Origin: JACCYI01 sp963828075
GTDB lineage: Bacteria > Actinomycetota > Thermoleophilia > Solirubrobacterales > Solirubrobacteraceae
Direction: 5' to 3'
DNA: 64,000 bases
Assembly (NCBI GenBank): GCA_963828075.1
Contig: CAWHDH010000021.1
Coordinates: 1,488,001-1,552,000 of the forward strand
The translations under genes were made by a program, and so were the position numbers. Under the pieces are notes generated by a model that saw nothing but the letters and a program-made list of their open reading frames with translations, did not search any database and was not told where the DNA came from. Shown one piece after another: positions 33,739 through 44,271 of this stretch (within the stretch, counting starts at the first letter, position 1; every line of letters begins with the position of its first letter).

Positions 33739-35196
33739 GTGCTGACGCTGCTGACGGTCGCCGCCGTGGTCGCCGGGATCACGGGCGCCTGGTCGCCGTG
33801 CGGGTTCTCGATGGTCGGGACGCTCGCGCCCGGGGGGTACGCCGGCCGGCGGCGGGTGACGGTCGCGGCGTGCGCGACCTTCACGCTCGGCGCGCTGGCC
33901 GGCGGCGCGGTCACGTTCGGCGGCCTGGCCGTTGTCGGAGCCGCTCTGGGAGCGCCTGGAGCGGTGGCCGCCGCGGTCGCGGCGGCGGTCGCGCTGGCCG
34001 CCGCGGCAGGCGAGGCGCGCGGCGCGCGGATCGTGCCGCAGGTGCGCCGCCAGGTGCCCGAGCCGTGGCGGCGGACGCTGCCGCTGCCGCTCGCCGCGGC
34101 CCTCTACGGCGTCCTGCTCGGCCTCGGGTTCACGACCTTCATCCTGACCTTCGCCGTCTGGGCGCTCGCCGCGTTCAGCGTCGCGCTCGGCGACCCGGCA
34201 CTCGGCCTCGCGATCGGCCTCGGCTTCGGCGCCGGCCGCGCGCTGCCGGTGATCGCACTCGCGCCGATCGCCGGGAGGGATCGCGGAAGTCGCGTGCACG
34301 CGGCGATGGCCGAGCGCCCCGCGATCCTGCGAGCCCTGCGCGGAATCGACGCGGCCGCCCTCGCCGCCGTCGCCGTCGCGCTCGCCACCGGCCCGGCGAG
34401 CGCCGCCGAGCGCATCGCCGCCCCGGGGACGGACCCCGGCGTCACCGGCGACGTCCTCGTCTACCACCACCCGGGCACGGGCGGCGTGCTGGTGCGCGAC
34501 GGGGTCGCGCAGTCCCTACCCGGCCGCTTCCCCGCCGCGGGCGGCGGCCTCGTGGCGTGGACCGATGGGGCGACGATCACCGTCGCCACGGCCGACACGC
34601 TCGCCCCCGTCACGACCATCGATGCTCCGGGAGCCGACGCCCTCGCCGTCTCGGCCCCCTGGGTGGCCTGGCGCGCCGGCGAGGCGATCCTCGCGCGGCC
34701 GCTCGCGGGCGGCGACACGCGGCTCGTCGCCGCCGCCTCCGGGATCGGCCGCCCCGCGCTCGACGGCGCCCGCCTCGTCTTCCACCGCGCCACCCGCACC
34801 CGTTCCTCGCTGGTCGAGGTCGACCTCGCCACCAGCGTCTCCCGCGTCCTGCGCCGATCCCGCGGGACGCTCCTGCTCAACCCGTCGCTGCTCGGCGACA
34901 CGCTGCTCTATGTCGCCTCCACCGCGACCCGACAGCAGCTGCGCCTGCGCCGCGGCGCGACCGAGACGGTCCTCTACTCGATCGCGCCGACCGCCCGCCG
35001 CGACGCGGCCCGCGAGACGGGTCACGGCCGCCACCGCCACCGCGGCCGCGTCCCGCCGCTCCCGCAGCGACCGCGCCCCGGCGTCACCGAGACGCTGTGG
35101 ACGACCGCGCTGTCCGACCAGGCGGCCTACGTCACGCGCCTGCGCGCCCGGCGCGGCGGAGGCTCGGACTCGTCGCTGCTGCGGGTCGCCCGTTGA
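33739..35196 (+). CDS. CcdA/DsbD-like membrane domain fused to extracytoplasmic repeat domain
   Basis: A 485-residue protein starting at GTG 33739 after a GAGGAG site. About residues 1-225 hold six hydrophobic segments with the first reading VAGITGAWSPCGFSMVGTLAP, typical of the cytochrome c biogenesis/DsbD transmembrane family (single Cys after SP). Residues 245-485 form an Ala/Asp-rich domain with repeated strand motifs (VLVYHHPGTGGVLVRDG, GGLVAWTDGATITVATAD, APWVAWRAGEAI), propeller-like. The fusion suggests an electron- or disulfide-relay anchor with a surface domain, but only one Cys is obvious. Function uncertain. Confidence 0.6.
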   Translation: MLTLLTVAAVVAGITGAWSPCGFSMVGTLAPGGYAGRRRVTVAACATFTLGALAGGAVTFGGLAVVGAALGAPGAVAAAVAAAVALAAAAGEARGARIVPQVRRQVPEPWRRTLPLPLAAALYGVLLGLGFTTFILTFAVWALAAFSVALGDPALGLAIGLGFGAGRALPVIALAPIAGRDRGSRVHAAMAERPAILRALRGIDAAALAAVAVALATGPASAAERIAAPGTDPGVTGDVLVYHHPGTGGVLVRDGVAQSLPGRFPAAGGGLVAWTDGATITVATADTLAPVTTIDAPGADALAVSAPWVAWRAGEAILARPLAGGDTRLVAAASGIGRPALDGARLVFHRATRTRSSLVEVDLATSVSRVLRRSRGTLLLNPSLLGDTLLYVASTATRQQLRLRRGATETVLYSIAPTARRDAARETGHGRHRHRGRVPPLPQRPRPGVTETLWTTALSDQAAYVTRLRARRGGGSDSSLLRVAR

Positions 35197-35324
35197 TGCG
35201 CGCCGTCGCGGGCGCGGCACTGGGCTCTGAACTGCGGCGATGAGAGGAGGGCTCGGGCGGGTGGGTTCACCCGGCCTGGATTCACTGCGGCGTCGCGGCG
35301 ATCAACTCGTCTGGCGGCACGACG

Positions 35325-35342
35325 GGGCCGAGCGCTCGGCCC
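35325..35342. terminator. Perfect palindrome between convergent genes
   Basis: GGGCCGAGCGCTCGGCCC is an 18-bp perfect palindrome, 13 bp from the stop of the minus-strand HAD gene and within the 158-bp convergent gap. A weaker hairpin (CGGGTG 35258-35263 with CACCCG 35268-35273) lies on the other side. Together they likely stop transcription from both directions. The rest of the gap shows no gene. Confidence 0.5.
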
Positions 35343-35354
35343 GGTTGCCGGGCG

Positions 35355-36053
35355 TCACCGCGCCGGGCTGAGCGCGAGCGCGTCGAGCACCGGGCCCAGT
35401 TCCTCGACCTCGTCGACGACCACGTCGGCACCGGCCAGCGCGTCCGCCGCATAGGGCCCCGTCGCGATCCCGACCACGCGGACGCCGTCCGCGCGCGCGC
35501 ACGTGATGTCGTGCGGCGTGTCGCCGATGACCACGGTGCGCTCGCGGGGCCAGCCGCCCGCGCGCTCGCGGGCGACCGGCGGCAGGTCCTCGCGCGCCTC
35601 GGCGTCCGACCCGAACGCGCCCTGGCCGTCGGCGAAGTGGTGACCGATGCCGGCGCGCGCGAGCTTGAGCCGCGCGACCCGCTCGAAGTTCCCGGTCACC
35701 AGAGAGAATCGGAAGTCCGACTCGCGCCCACGCAACTGGTCGAGGAGGGCGGGGATGCCGGGAGCGACCTTCGCCGAGAGGTCGGGCGGGCAGAGCTCCT
35801 CGTAGAGAGCGCACGTCGCCGCGAGCACGTCCTCGGCACGGCCGTCGACCGCCTCGGCGCCGATGCCGACGGCGGCGAGCAGCATGCGGGCGATGGCGCG
35901 GTCGGTGCGGCCGGCGAGATCGGTGACCTTGGCGCGCGTGACGTCGACCCCGTGGACGTCGGCCACCGCCCGCATGAGCGCCGCGGCGTGCGCCTCCGAC
36001 GCACGCCGCAGCAGCGTGCCGTCGATGTCCCACAACAGGAGGAGGGGTTTCAG
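35355..36053 (-). CDS. HAD-superfamily phosphatase (Gph-like)
   Basis: About 232 residues. The HAD nucleophile motif LLLWDIDGTLLRR begins near residue 7, the Thr/Ser motif is in FSLVTGNFE, the Lys is in KLARAGI, and the acidic motif is RTVVIGDTPHDITCARADG. The cap is the alpha-helical C1 type as in phosphoglycolate phosphatase. The start is uncertain: no ATG or GTG precedes the nucleophile; CTG 36053 overlapping the peptidase stop, or TTG 36035, are the choices. It is coupled to the M42 peptidase gene. The substrate is unknown. Confidence 0.8.
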   Translation of the reverse strand: MKPLLLLWDIDGTLLRRASEAHAAALMRAVADVHGVDVTRAKVTDLAGRTDRAIARMLLAAVGIGAEAVDGRAEDVLAATCALYEELCPPDLSAKVAPGIPALLDQLRGRESDFRFSLVTGNFERVARLKLARAGIGHHFADGQGAFGSDAEAREDLPPVARERAGGWPRERTVVIGDTPHDITCARADGVRVVGIATGPYAADALAGADVVVDEVEELGPVLDALALSPAR

Positions 36054-37108
36054 CGCAGGAACGAGACGTCGGCGCTCAGCCGCTGCGCGAACGCCGCGAT
36101 CAGCTTGGCGCACGCCTCGACGTCGTCGAGCTGGACCATCTCGACCGGCGAGTGCATGTAGCGCAGCGGCACCGAGACGACGGCGGTGGGGATGCCGCCG
36201 CGGGAGATGTGGAACGCGTCGGCGTCCGTGCCCGTGTAGCGCGCCGTCGCGCTCACCGTGAAGGGGATCTCCTCGGCCTCGCCCGCCGCGTGGAGGAGCT
36301 CGAATAGCGTCGGGTCGAGCGTCGAGCCGCGGGTCAGGACGGCGCCCGAGCCGAAGTGGTGCGATCCGAGCTCCGTCTCGTTGACCCCGGGCTGGTCGGT
36401 CGCCCAGGTGACGTCGACGACGATCGCGATGTCGGGGCGCAGCGAGTACGCGGTCGTGCGGGCGCCGCCGAAGGTGATCTCCTCCTGCGTCACCGCGACC
36501 GCCGCGACGTCGCCGGGCGCGCCGCCGGCCTCGGCGACGAGCCGCGCCGCCTCGTAGGCGACGTAGCAGCCGAGACGGTTGTCCATGGCCCGCGAGATCA
36601 TGCGGCGGTTGGGCAGCTCGACCGGATCGCCGCCGATGACCGCGACGTCGCCGATCCGCACCAGACTGCGCGCATCGTCGCCGTCCTTCGCGCCGATGTC
36701 GACATGCAGGTCGCGCAGCTCGGGGTTCTTCTTGCGGTCGTCCTCGCGCATGAGGTGAACCGGCTTCTTGCCGACCACGCCGGGCACGACGCCGTCGCGG
36801 GTGGCGATCTCGACGCGCTGGCCGACGAGGATGATCGGATCCCAGCCGCCGACGCCCGTGAACCACAGGAAGCCGTCGTCGTCGATGTGGTGGACGATCA
36901 GCCCGATCTCGTCGATGTGGCCGATGATCGCCGTGAGCGGCCCGCTGCCGGTGCCTTTCACCCGCGCGACGGTCGAGCCGACCGAGTCATGGGTCACCTC
37001 GGCGCCGAACGCGGAGCACGCGTCGCGGAAGATGGCGGCGGGAGCCTGCTCGTATCCGGACGGGCCGGGAGCGGTGAGCAGCTGGCGCAGGACATCGGGG
37101 ACGGGCAC
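36050..37108 (-). CDS. M42-family metallo-aminopeptidase
   Basis: A 352-residue peptidase of the glutamyl aminopeptidase/endoglucanase group, which forms large cytosolic tetrahedral complexes that trim peptides. Metal and catalytic residues are visible: IIGHIDEIGLIVHHI (His, Asp), SRAMDNRLGCYV (bridging Asp), VTQEEITFGGA (Glu pair), VVDVTWATD (Asp) and the late His in RYMHSPVEM. The PDA-type insertion near residues 90-150 is intact. It begins 53 bp after the aconitase stop and overlaps the HAD gene. Confidence 0.9.
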   Translation of the reverse strand: MPVPDVLRQLLTAPGPSGYEQAPAAIFRDACSAFGAEVTHDSVGSTVARVKGTGSGPLTAIIGHIDEIGLIVHHIDDDGFLWFTGVGGWDPIILVGQRVEIATRDGVVPGVVGKKPVHLMREDDRKKNPELRDLHVDIGAKDGDDARSLVRIGDVAVIGGDPVELPNRRMISRAMDNRLGCYVAYEAARLVAEAGGAPGDVAAVAVTQEEITFGGARTTAYSLRPDIAIVVDVTWATDQPGVNETELGSHHFGSGAVLTRGSTLDPTLFELLHAAGEAEEIPFTVSATARYTGTDADAFHISRGGIPTAVVSVPLRYMHSPVEMVQLDDVEACAKLIAAFAQRLSADVSFLR

Positions 37109-37161
37109 GGCCGGGGAGCCTAGCGCGTGGCGCTACGCGGTCCCCGGCCGTACCGCCGGGC

Positions 37162-39966
<2,805 letters not shown>

Positions 39967-40039
39967 GCCCTGCAGTTTCGCAGGGCGTGCGCGGCGCGGG
40001 CCACGGCGATCGCTCGCCGCGGCCCGCGGACGCATCCGG

Positions 40040-41488
40040 CTACCGCAGGACGACCGACTTGGTCGTCGTGACGGCGTCGCCGGTGGCGGGCTTGAACGTG
40101 ACCCGCACCGACAGCTTCACCTTGCCCTTGCGGGCGAGCGTGCGGCGGGCGGCCTTGGAGAACCGCACCTTGACGCTCGCGGCGCCGGCCGAGGCGGCGC
40201 GGCTCGCGCCGGAGCCCACGACCTTGCCGCCCAGCAGCGCGCGGGCCTGGAGCGTGCCCTTGGCGGGCGCGCGGAACCCGACGACGAGGCCGCTGCGCAG
40301 CGCCTTGGCCAGCTTGGTCTTCGCGACCGACAGCGTCACCGTCGTGTCCTTGGCTCCGGCTGGCTGGGCGTCGCCGCCGGAGGTCGAGCCGGTGACCGGC
40401 TGCGGCTTGGGCTGCGGCTGCTGCGGCTGCGGCTGCGGCTGCGGCGCCGGGGTCGCGGGCGTCGGCACGCCGGCCGGGCTCCAGTCGGGCTGCAGCGCGT
40501 TCTCGAGCACCACGGTGCCGCCGCGGCTCGGCAGCTGGCAGCCGCCCGACTGGTTCGGGATGTCGGCGACGAGGATCCGCTGGAAGTCGCGGCTGTGGTG
40601 GTCCGACCAGGCGAGCTTGCTGCCGTCGGGCGAGAACGTCGGGCTGTTGTAGATGGCGTCGGCGACGCCGAACGAGAAGCACGGCTCCGGCAGCGCCGGC
40701 GGGGCGCCGTTGGTCCGGTAGACCGTGATCAGGTCGTCCTCGCGGCCGATGTCCGGGTCCGACCAGTCGCGCGGCTTGGTCGAGACGAACGCGACGGCGT
40801 CGCCGCGGCGGCTGAGCTCGGCGTCACGCAGGTACCACGCCTCCGTGTCCTCGAACCAGCCCTGGATGGTCTGGTTGCCGTCACCGGGGTGGTCGATCAT
40901 CGCGTCGAGGTTCGGGCGCACGCTCTTGTCCGACAGCAGGATGGTGTCGTTGCCGATCCAGGACGGGTCGGTCCACCCCGACTGGCGGCCGAGGCCGGGC
41001 TCGTCCCAGGCGGTCTGGCGGTCGGAGTGCGAGTAGCCGACGCCGGTCTCGAGGCGCTTGCTCTGGCAGCGCGGGTCGCCGACCGGGAAGCACCCCGGCT
41101 CGTTCCAGATGCTCTGCCAGTAGTACTGGTAGGCGACCTTCGTGCCGTCGGGGGAGATCTCCGGCTCGTACGGGCCCATGAAGTAGGACGTGTTGGCGTC
41201 GGTCTTCTCGCCCGACACAGGCGTGTCGAAGTCGGCGAGCAGCTTGCCGTCGCTCGAGAGCTTGTGCAGCCGGCGGCCCTTGAGCGCGGTGAACGTCCCG
41301 TCGTCGGCGCGCGACTGGTACGAGTAGCCGCCGTCGTGGGTGACCTGCACCTGCTTGGCACCGTCGGTGCCGGCGACCCAGACGTCGCCGCCGCGCAGGA
41401 ACGAGATCGAGTCGGCCGACGCGGTGCCGGCCAGCGCCAGCGTGGCCAGTACGGCCGCGGCGCCCGTCGTGAGGAGGGGATGCCTCAT
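40040..41488 (-). CDS. Secreted WD40-like beta-propeller protein (paralog)
   Basis: A 482-residue exported protein. The signal peptide ends near residue 25 (LALAGTASADS). Repeats include SISFLRGGDVWVAGTDG, YEPEISPDGTKVAYQYY and SPTFSPDGSKLAWSD. A Pro/Gln linker (PQPQPQPQQPQPKPQP) near residue 350 precedes a basic tail (KLAKALRSGLVVGFRAPAKGTLQARAL). Architecture and several blocks (DGGYSYQSRADDG, RRLHKLSSDG) match the protein at 27837-29258, so the two are paralogs. ATG 41488. Confidence 0.8.
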   Translation of the reverse strand: MRHPLLTTGAAAVLATLALAGTASADSISFLRGGDVWVAGTDGAKQVQVTHDGGYSYQSRADDGTFTALKGRRLHKLSSDGKLLADFDTPVSGEKTDANTSYFMGPYEPEISPDGTKVAYQYYWQSIWNEPGCFPVGDPRCQSKRLETGVGYSHSDRQTAWDEPGLGRQSGWTDPSWIGNDTILLSDKSVRPNLDAMIDHPGDGNQTIQGWFEDTEAWYLRDAELSRRGDAVAFVSTKPRDWSDPDIGREDDLITVYRTNGAPPALPEPCFSFGVADAIYNSPTFSPDGSKLAWSDHHSRDFQRILVADIPNQSGGCQLPSRGGTVVLENALQPDWSPAGVPTPATPAPQPQPQPQQPQPKPQPVTGSTSGGDAQPAGAKDTTVTLSVAKTKLAKALRSGLVVGFRAPAKGTLQARALLGGKVVGSGASRAASAGAASVKVRFSKAARRTLARKGKVKLSVRVTFKPATGDAVTTTKSVVLR

Positions 41489-41627
41489 GGGGTGAGCCCT
41501 TTCAGGTGAGGGGGGCTGGGGTGATGAGCGGAACCTTGCGACGGGGTGGGTTGCCGCGCCCTTGCCGCGGGATTGCCCGCGACGGCAACATCGCCGCAAG
41601 CCCCGCCCGCGACGGTCCGCCCTACAC

Positions 41628-42935
41628 ATGGCCCCGACCGCCGAATCCCCTCCCGTCGCCCGCCTGCTCCGCCCCGGCGACGCCGGCTACGACGCCCGCC
41701 GCGCGCAGCACAACGCGCGTCTCGCGCCGCGGCCCGCGCTCATCGCCCCTTGCGCCGGGCCGGACGAGGTCGCGGCCGCGGTCCGCCTCGGACGCGACCG
41801 CGGCCTGACGATCGGGGTGCGCGGCGGCGGCCTCGGCGCCGGCCCGGCCGGCGGCGGGCTGACGATCGACCTGCGCGACCTCGCCACCGTCCGCGTCGAC
41901 CCCGCGCGGCGCGTCGCCGTCGTCGGCGGCGGCGCCACCTGGCGGGCGCTCGACGCCGCCGCGCAGGCGCACGGCCTCGCCGTCACGGGCGCCCGCGTCG
42001 CCGCGGCGGGCGTCGCCGGGACCGTGCTCGGCTGCGGCTCGGGCTGGCTCGAGCGCGCGATGGGTCTCAGCAGCGACTCGCTGCTGGCCGCCGAGGTGGT
42101 CACGGCCGAAGGTGGACGCGTACGCACCAGCCGCGTCGAGCACCCGGATCTGTTCTGGACGCTCCACGGCGGCGGCACCGGTGCCGTCGTGGTCACGTCG
42201 ATCGCGCTCGCGTTGCGGCCGCTCGGTCCGCGCGTGCCCGCGCGGCTGCTGACCTTCCCGCTCGACCGCGGCGAAGCGGTCCTGCGCCGCTACGCCGAGC
42301 TGATGGCCGGCGCGCCCGATGTGCTGTGCGGCGGCGCGGTCATCGGCGCGGGCAGCCTCGCGGTCGTCGCGATGTGGGCCGGCGAGCCCGCGGCGGCGGC
42401 ACCCTGGCTCGACCGCCTGGACCGGCTCGGCCCGGCGGTGGGCGATCACCGCGGCGCCTGGCCGTACGTCGCGATCCAGCGCGGGTTCGGAGCGCTGAGC
42501 CCGCCCGGTCTGCGCGGCGAGCACCGCTCGGGCTTCCTGCGCACCCTCGACAACGGCGCGATCGGCCGGTTGCTCACGCTGGGCGCGGCGCCGCCGTCAC
42601 CCCGGACGTCGCTCCTGCTCCAGCCGCTCGGCGGCGCCTACGCCCGCCTCGGCGAGGACTCGGCGCTCGGGCACCGGGGCGCCGGCTGGGCCTTCCAGGT
42701 CCTGGCCCACTGGTCCGATGCCGACGCCGACGGCGCGATGGTCGCCTGGGTGCGCCGCGCGATCGCCGAGTTGGCCACCGTGGCCGGAAGCTGGCCCGCC
42801 TTCGCCGCCACGCCGGACGAGGCCTTCGACGCGGCCACCCATCGACGCCTGGCGCGGATCGCGCGCCGCTGGGATCCCCACGGGGTCCTGTCCCCACCCA
42901 ACCCCCGCGTGCTTGACCCCGGCACGCCCGAGTGA
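41628..42935 (+). CDS. FAD-linked oxidoreductase, berberine-bridge-like
   Basis: A 435-residue flavoprotein of the PCMH-type FAD family. The FAD region starts at IAPCAGPDEVAAAVRLGRDRGLTIGVRGGGLGAG; the usual RSGGHS, whose His bonds covalently to FAD, reads RGGGLG here, so that link is missing. Later blocks fit the family (GWLERAMGLSSDSLLAAEVVTAEGG, then PDLFWTLHGGG), as does the C-terminal WDPHGVLSPPNP (usually YDPxNxF). Such enzymes often act in secondary metabolism or oxidise sugars. ATG 41628. It is followed by a glycosyltransferase 15 bp later. Confidence 0.85.
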   Translation: MAPTAESPPVARLLRPGDAGYDARRAQHNARLAPRPALIAPCAGPDEVAAAVRLGRDRGLTIGVRGGGLGAGPAGGGLTIDLRDLATVRVDPARRVAVVGGGATWRALDAAAQAHGLAVTGARVAAAGVAGTVLGCGSGWLERAMGLSSDSLLAAEVVTAEGGRVRTSRVEHPDLFWTLHGGGTGAVVVTSIALALRPLGPRVPARLLTFPLDRGEAVLRRYAELMAGAPDVLCGGAVIGAGSLAVVAMWAGEPAAAAPWLDRLDRLGPAVGDHRGAWPYVAIQRGFGALSPPGLRGEHRSGFLRTLDNGAIGRLLTLGAAPPSPRTSLLLQPLGGAYARLGEDSALGHRGAGWAFQVLAHWSDADADGAMVAWVRRAIAELATVAGSWPAFAATPDEAFDAATHRRLARIARRWDPHGVLSPPNPRVLDPGTPE

Positions 42936-42950
42936 GAGAAGGAGTTCCAC

Positions 42951-44228
42951 ATGCCCGCCCATGACTTCCTGTTCGCCATCTGGGACGGCGGCGGCACCGT
43001 GCCGCCCGAGCTGTCGGTCGCCCGCGCCCTCGTCGAGCGAGGGCACGCCGTCCGCGTGCTCGCCGACCGGCACCTCGCCCCGGACGTCGCGGCAGCCGGC
43101 GCCGAGCACATGCCGTGGCAGGCGGCACCGCAGGGGACCGGGGACTCCCAGGTCATCACCGACCACGACGCCCGCAACCCCGCCGAGGCGTTCCGCCGCA
43201 TCCGCGACGGGCTGATGTGCGGCCCGGCGCCGGCGTTCGCCGCCGACGTGCGGGCGGAGCTGCGCCGCCGCCGCGCCGACGTCGTCGTCGCCGACTTCAT
43301 GCTCGCCGGCGCGCAGATCGGCGCGGAGGCCGAAGGCGTGCCGGTGGCCGGCATCGCTGCCAACCCGATCGTGGTCCGCGGCTGGGGCGGCCCGCCGCTC
43401 GGGCCGGGCTGGGCTCCGGCGGGCGGCCCGCTCGGGCGGCTGCGCGACGAGGTCGCCGGCCGCGTGGGGCAGCGGCTGTGGGACGGCGGCCTGGAGTCGA
43501 TCAACGCGACCCGCCGCGCGAACGGGCTTGCCCCGGTGGGATCGGTGTTCGACCAGGTCCTCGGCGGCGAGCGGCTGCTGCTGCTGATCAGTGGCGCGCT
43601 CGAGTACCCCGCCTTCGCACCGCCGGCGAACGTGCGCGTCGTCGGGCCGCGGCTCGCCGACCCGGCGTGGGCCGCCGACTGGACCCCGCCGGCGGGGAAC
43701 GAGCCGCTGGTCCTCGTCGCCCTCAGCTCCACCTTCCAGGGGCAGGAGAAGGTCCTGGCCAGCTGCACCGCCGCGCTCGGGAAGCTGCCGGTCCGCGGCC
43801 TGGTGACCACCGGCCCGAACGTGTCGCCGGACACCGTGCGCCCGCCGGCGAACGTGACCGTGGTCGAGTCCGCGCCGCACACCGAGGTCCTGCGCCACGC
43901 GGCCGCCGTCGTCACCCACGCGGGCCACGGCACGATGGTCAAGACGGTCGCGGCCGGCGTCCCCCAGGTGTGCCTACCGATGGGCCGCGACCAGCTCGAC
44001 AACGCCGCCCGCGTCGTCCACGCCGGGGCCGGGATCCGGCTGCGGCCGTCGAGCTCACCGGACCGGATCGCCGCCGCGGTCCGTCGGGTGCTGTCGGAGC
44101 CGGCCTTCGGGCAGCGCGCCGCGGAGCTCGCGTCGGCCATCGCCGACGAGATCCGCGAGGACCGCGCCGTCGCCGAGATCGAGGCCCTCGCCGCGAACAC
44201 ACCGGCTGCCCTCGCCGCCACGGGCTGA
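42951..44228 (+). CDS. GT1-type glycosyltransferase (macrolide/UDP-glycosyltransferase-like)
   Basis: A 425-residue GT-B enzyme transferring a sugar from a nucleotide donor to a small acceptor. ATG 42951 follows AGAAGGAG. The N-domain has LFAIWDGGGTVPPELSVARALVERGHAVRVLAD. The donor-site signature lies near residues 310-360: HTEVLRHAAAVVTHAGHGTMVKTVAAGVPQVCLPMGRDQLDNAARV. It pairs with the preceding oxidoreductase and may tailor a natural product. Confidence 0.88.
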   Translation: MPAHDFLFAIWDGGGTVPPELSVARALVERGHAVRVLADRHLAPDVAAAGAEHMPWQAAPQGTGDSQVITDHDARNPAEAFRRIRDGLMCGPAPAFAADVRAELRRRRADVVVADFMLAGAQIGAEAEGVPVAGIAANPIVVRGWGGPPLGPGWAPAGGPLGRLRDEVAGRVGQRLWDGGLESINATRRANGLAPVGSVFDQVLGGERLLLLISGALEYPAFAPPANVRVVGPRLADPAWAADWTPPAGNEPLVLVALSSTFQGQEKVLASCTAALGKLPVRGLVTTGPNVSPDTVRPPANVTVVESAPHTEVLRHAAAVVTHAGHGTMVKTVAAGVPQVCLPMGRDQLDNAARVVHAGAGIRLRPSSSPDRIAAAVRRVLSEPAFGQRAAELASAIADEIREDRAVAEIEALAANTPAALAATG

Positions 44229-44240
44229 GCTCGTCGCAGC

Positions 44241-44271
44241 CACGGGGCTCGGATAGGGTCGGAGCCCCGTG
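44241..44271 (+). promoter_or_regulatory. Perfect hairpin covering the start codon of the SARP-like regulator
   Basis: CACGGGGCTC (44241-44250) and GAGCCCCGTG (44262-44271) are exactly complementary, with an 11-base loop. The second arm contains the GTG start (44269-44271) and the nearest GGAG ribosome-binding bases. The hairpin begins 12 bp after the glycosyltransferase stop. It may terminate that transcript, throttle translation of the regulator, or both. Confidence 0.55.

Noticed and set aside
40371..40450. Repeated GGCTGC triplets as a possible tandem repeat or CRISPR-like array.
   Set aside because: They encode the Pro/Gln linker of the secreted propeller protein; no regular spacers are present.
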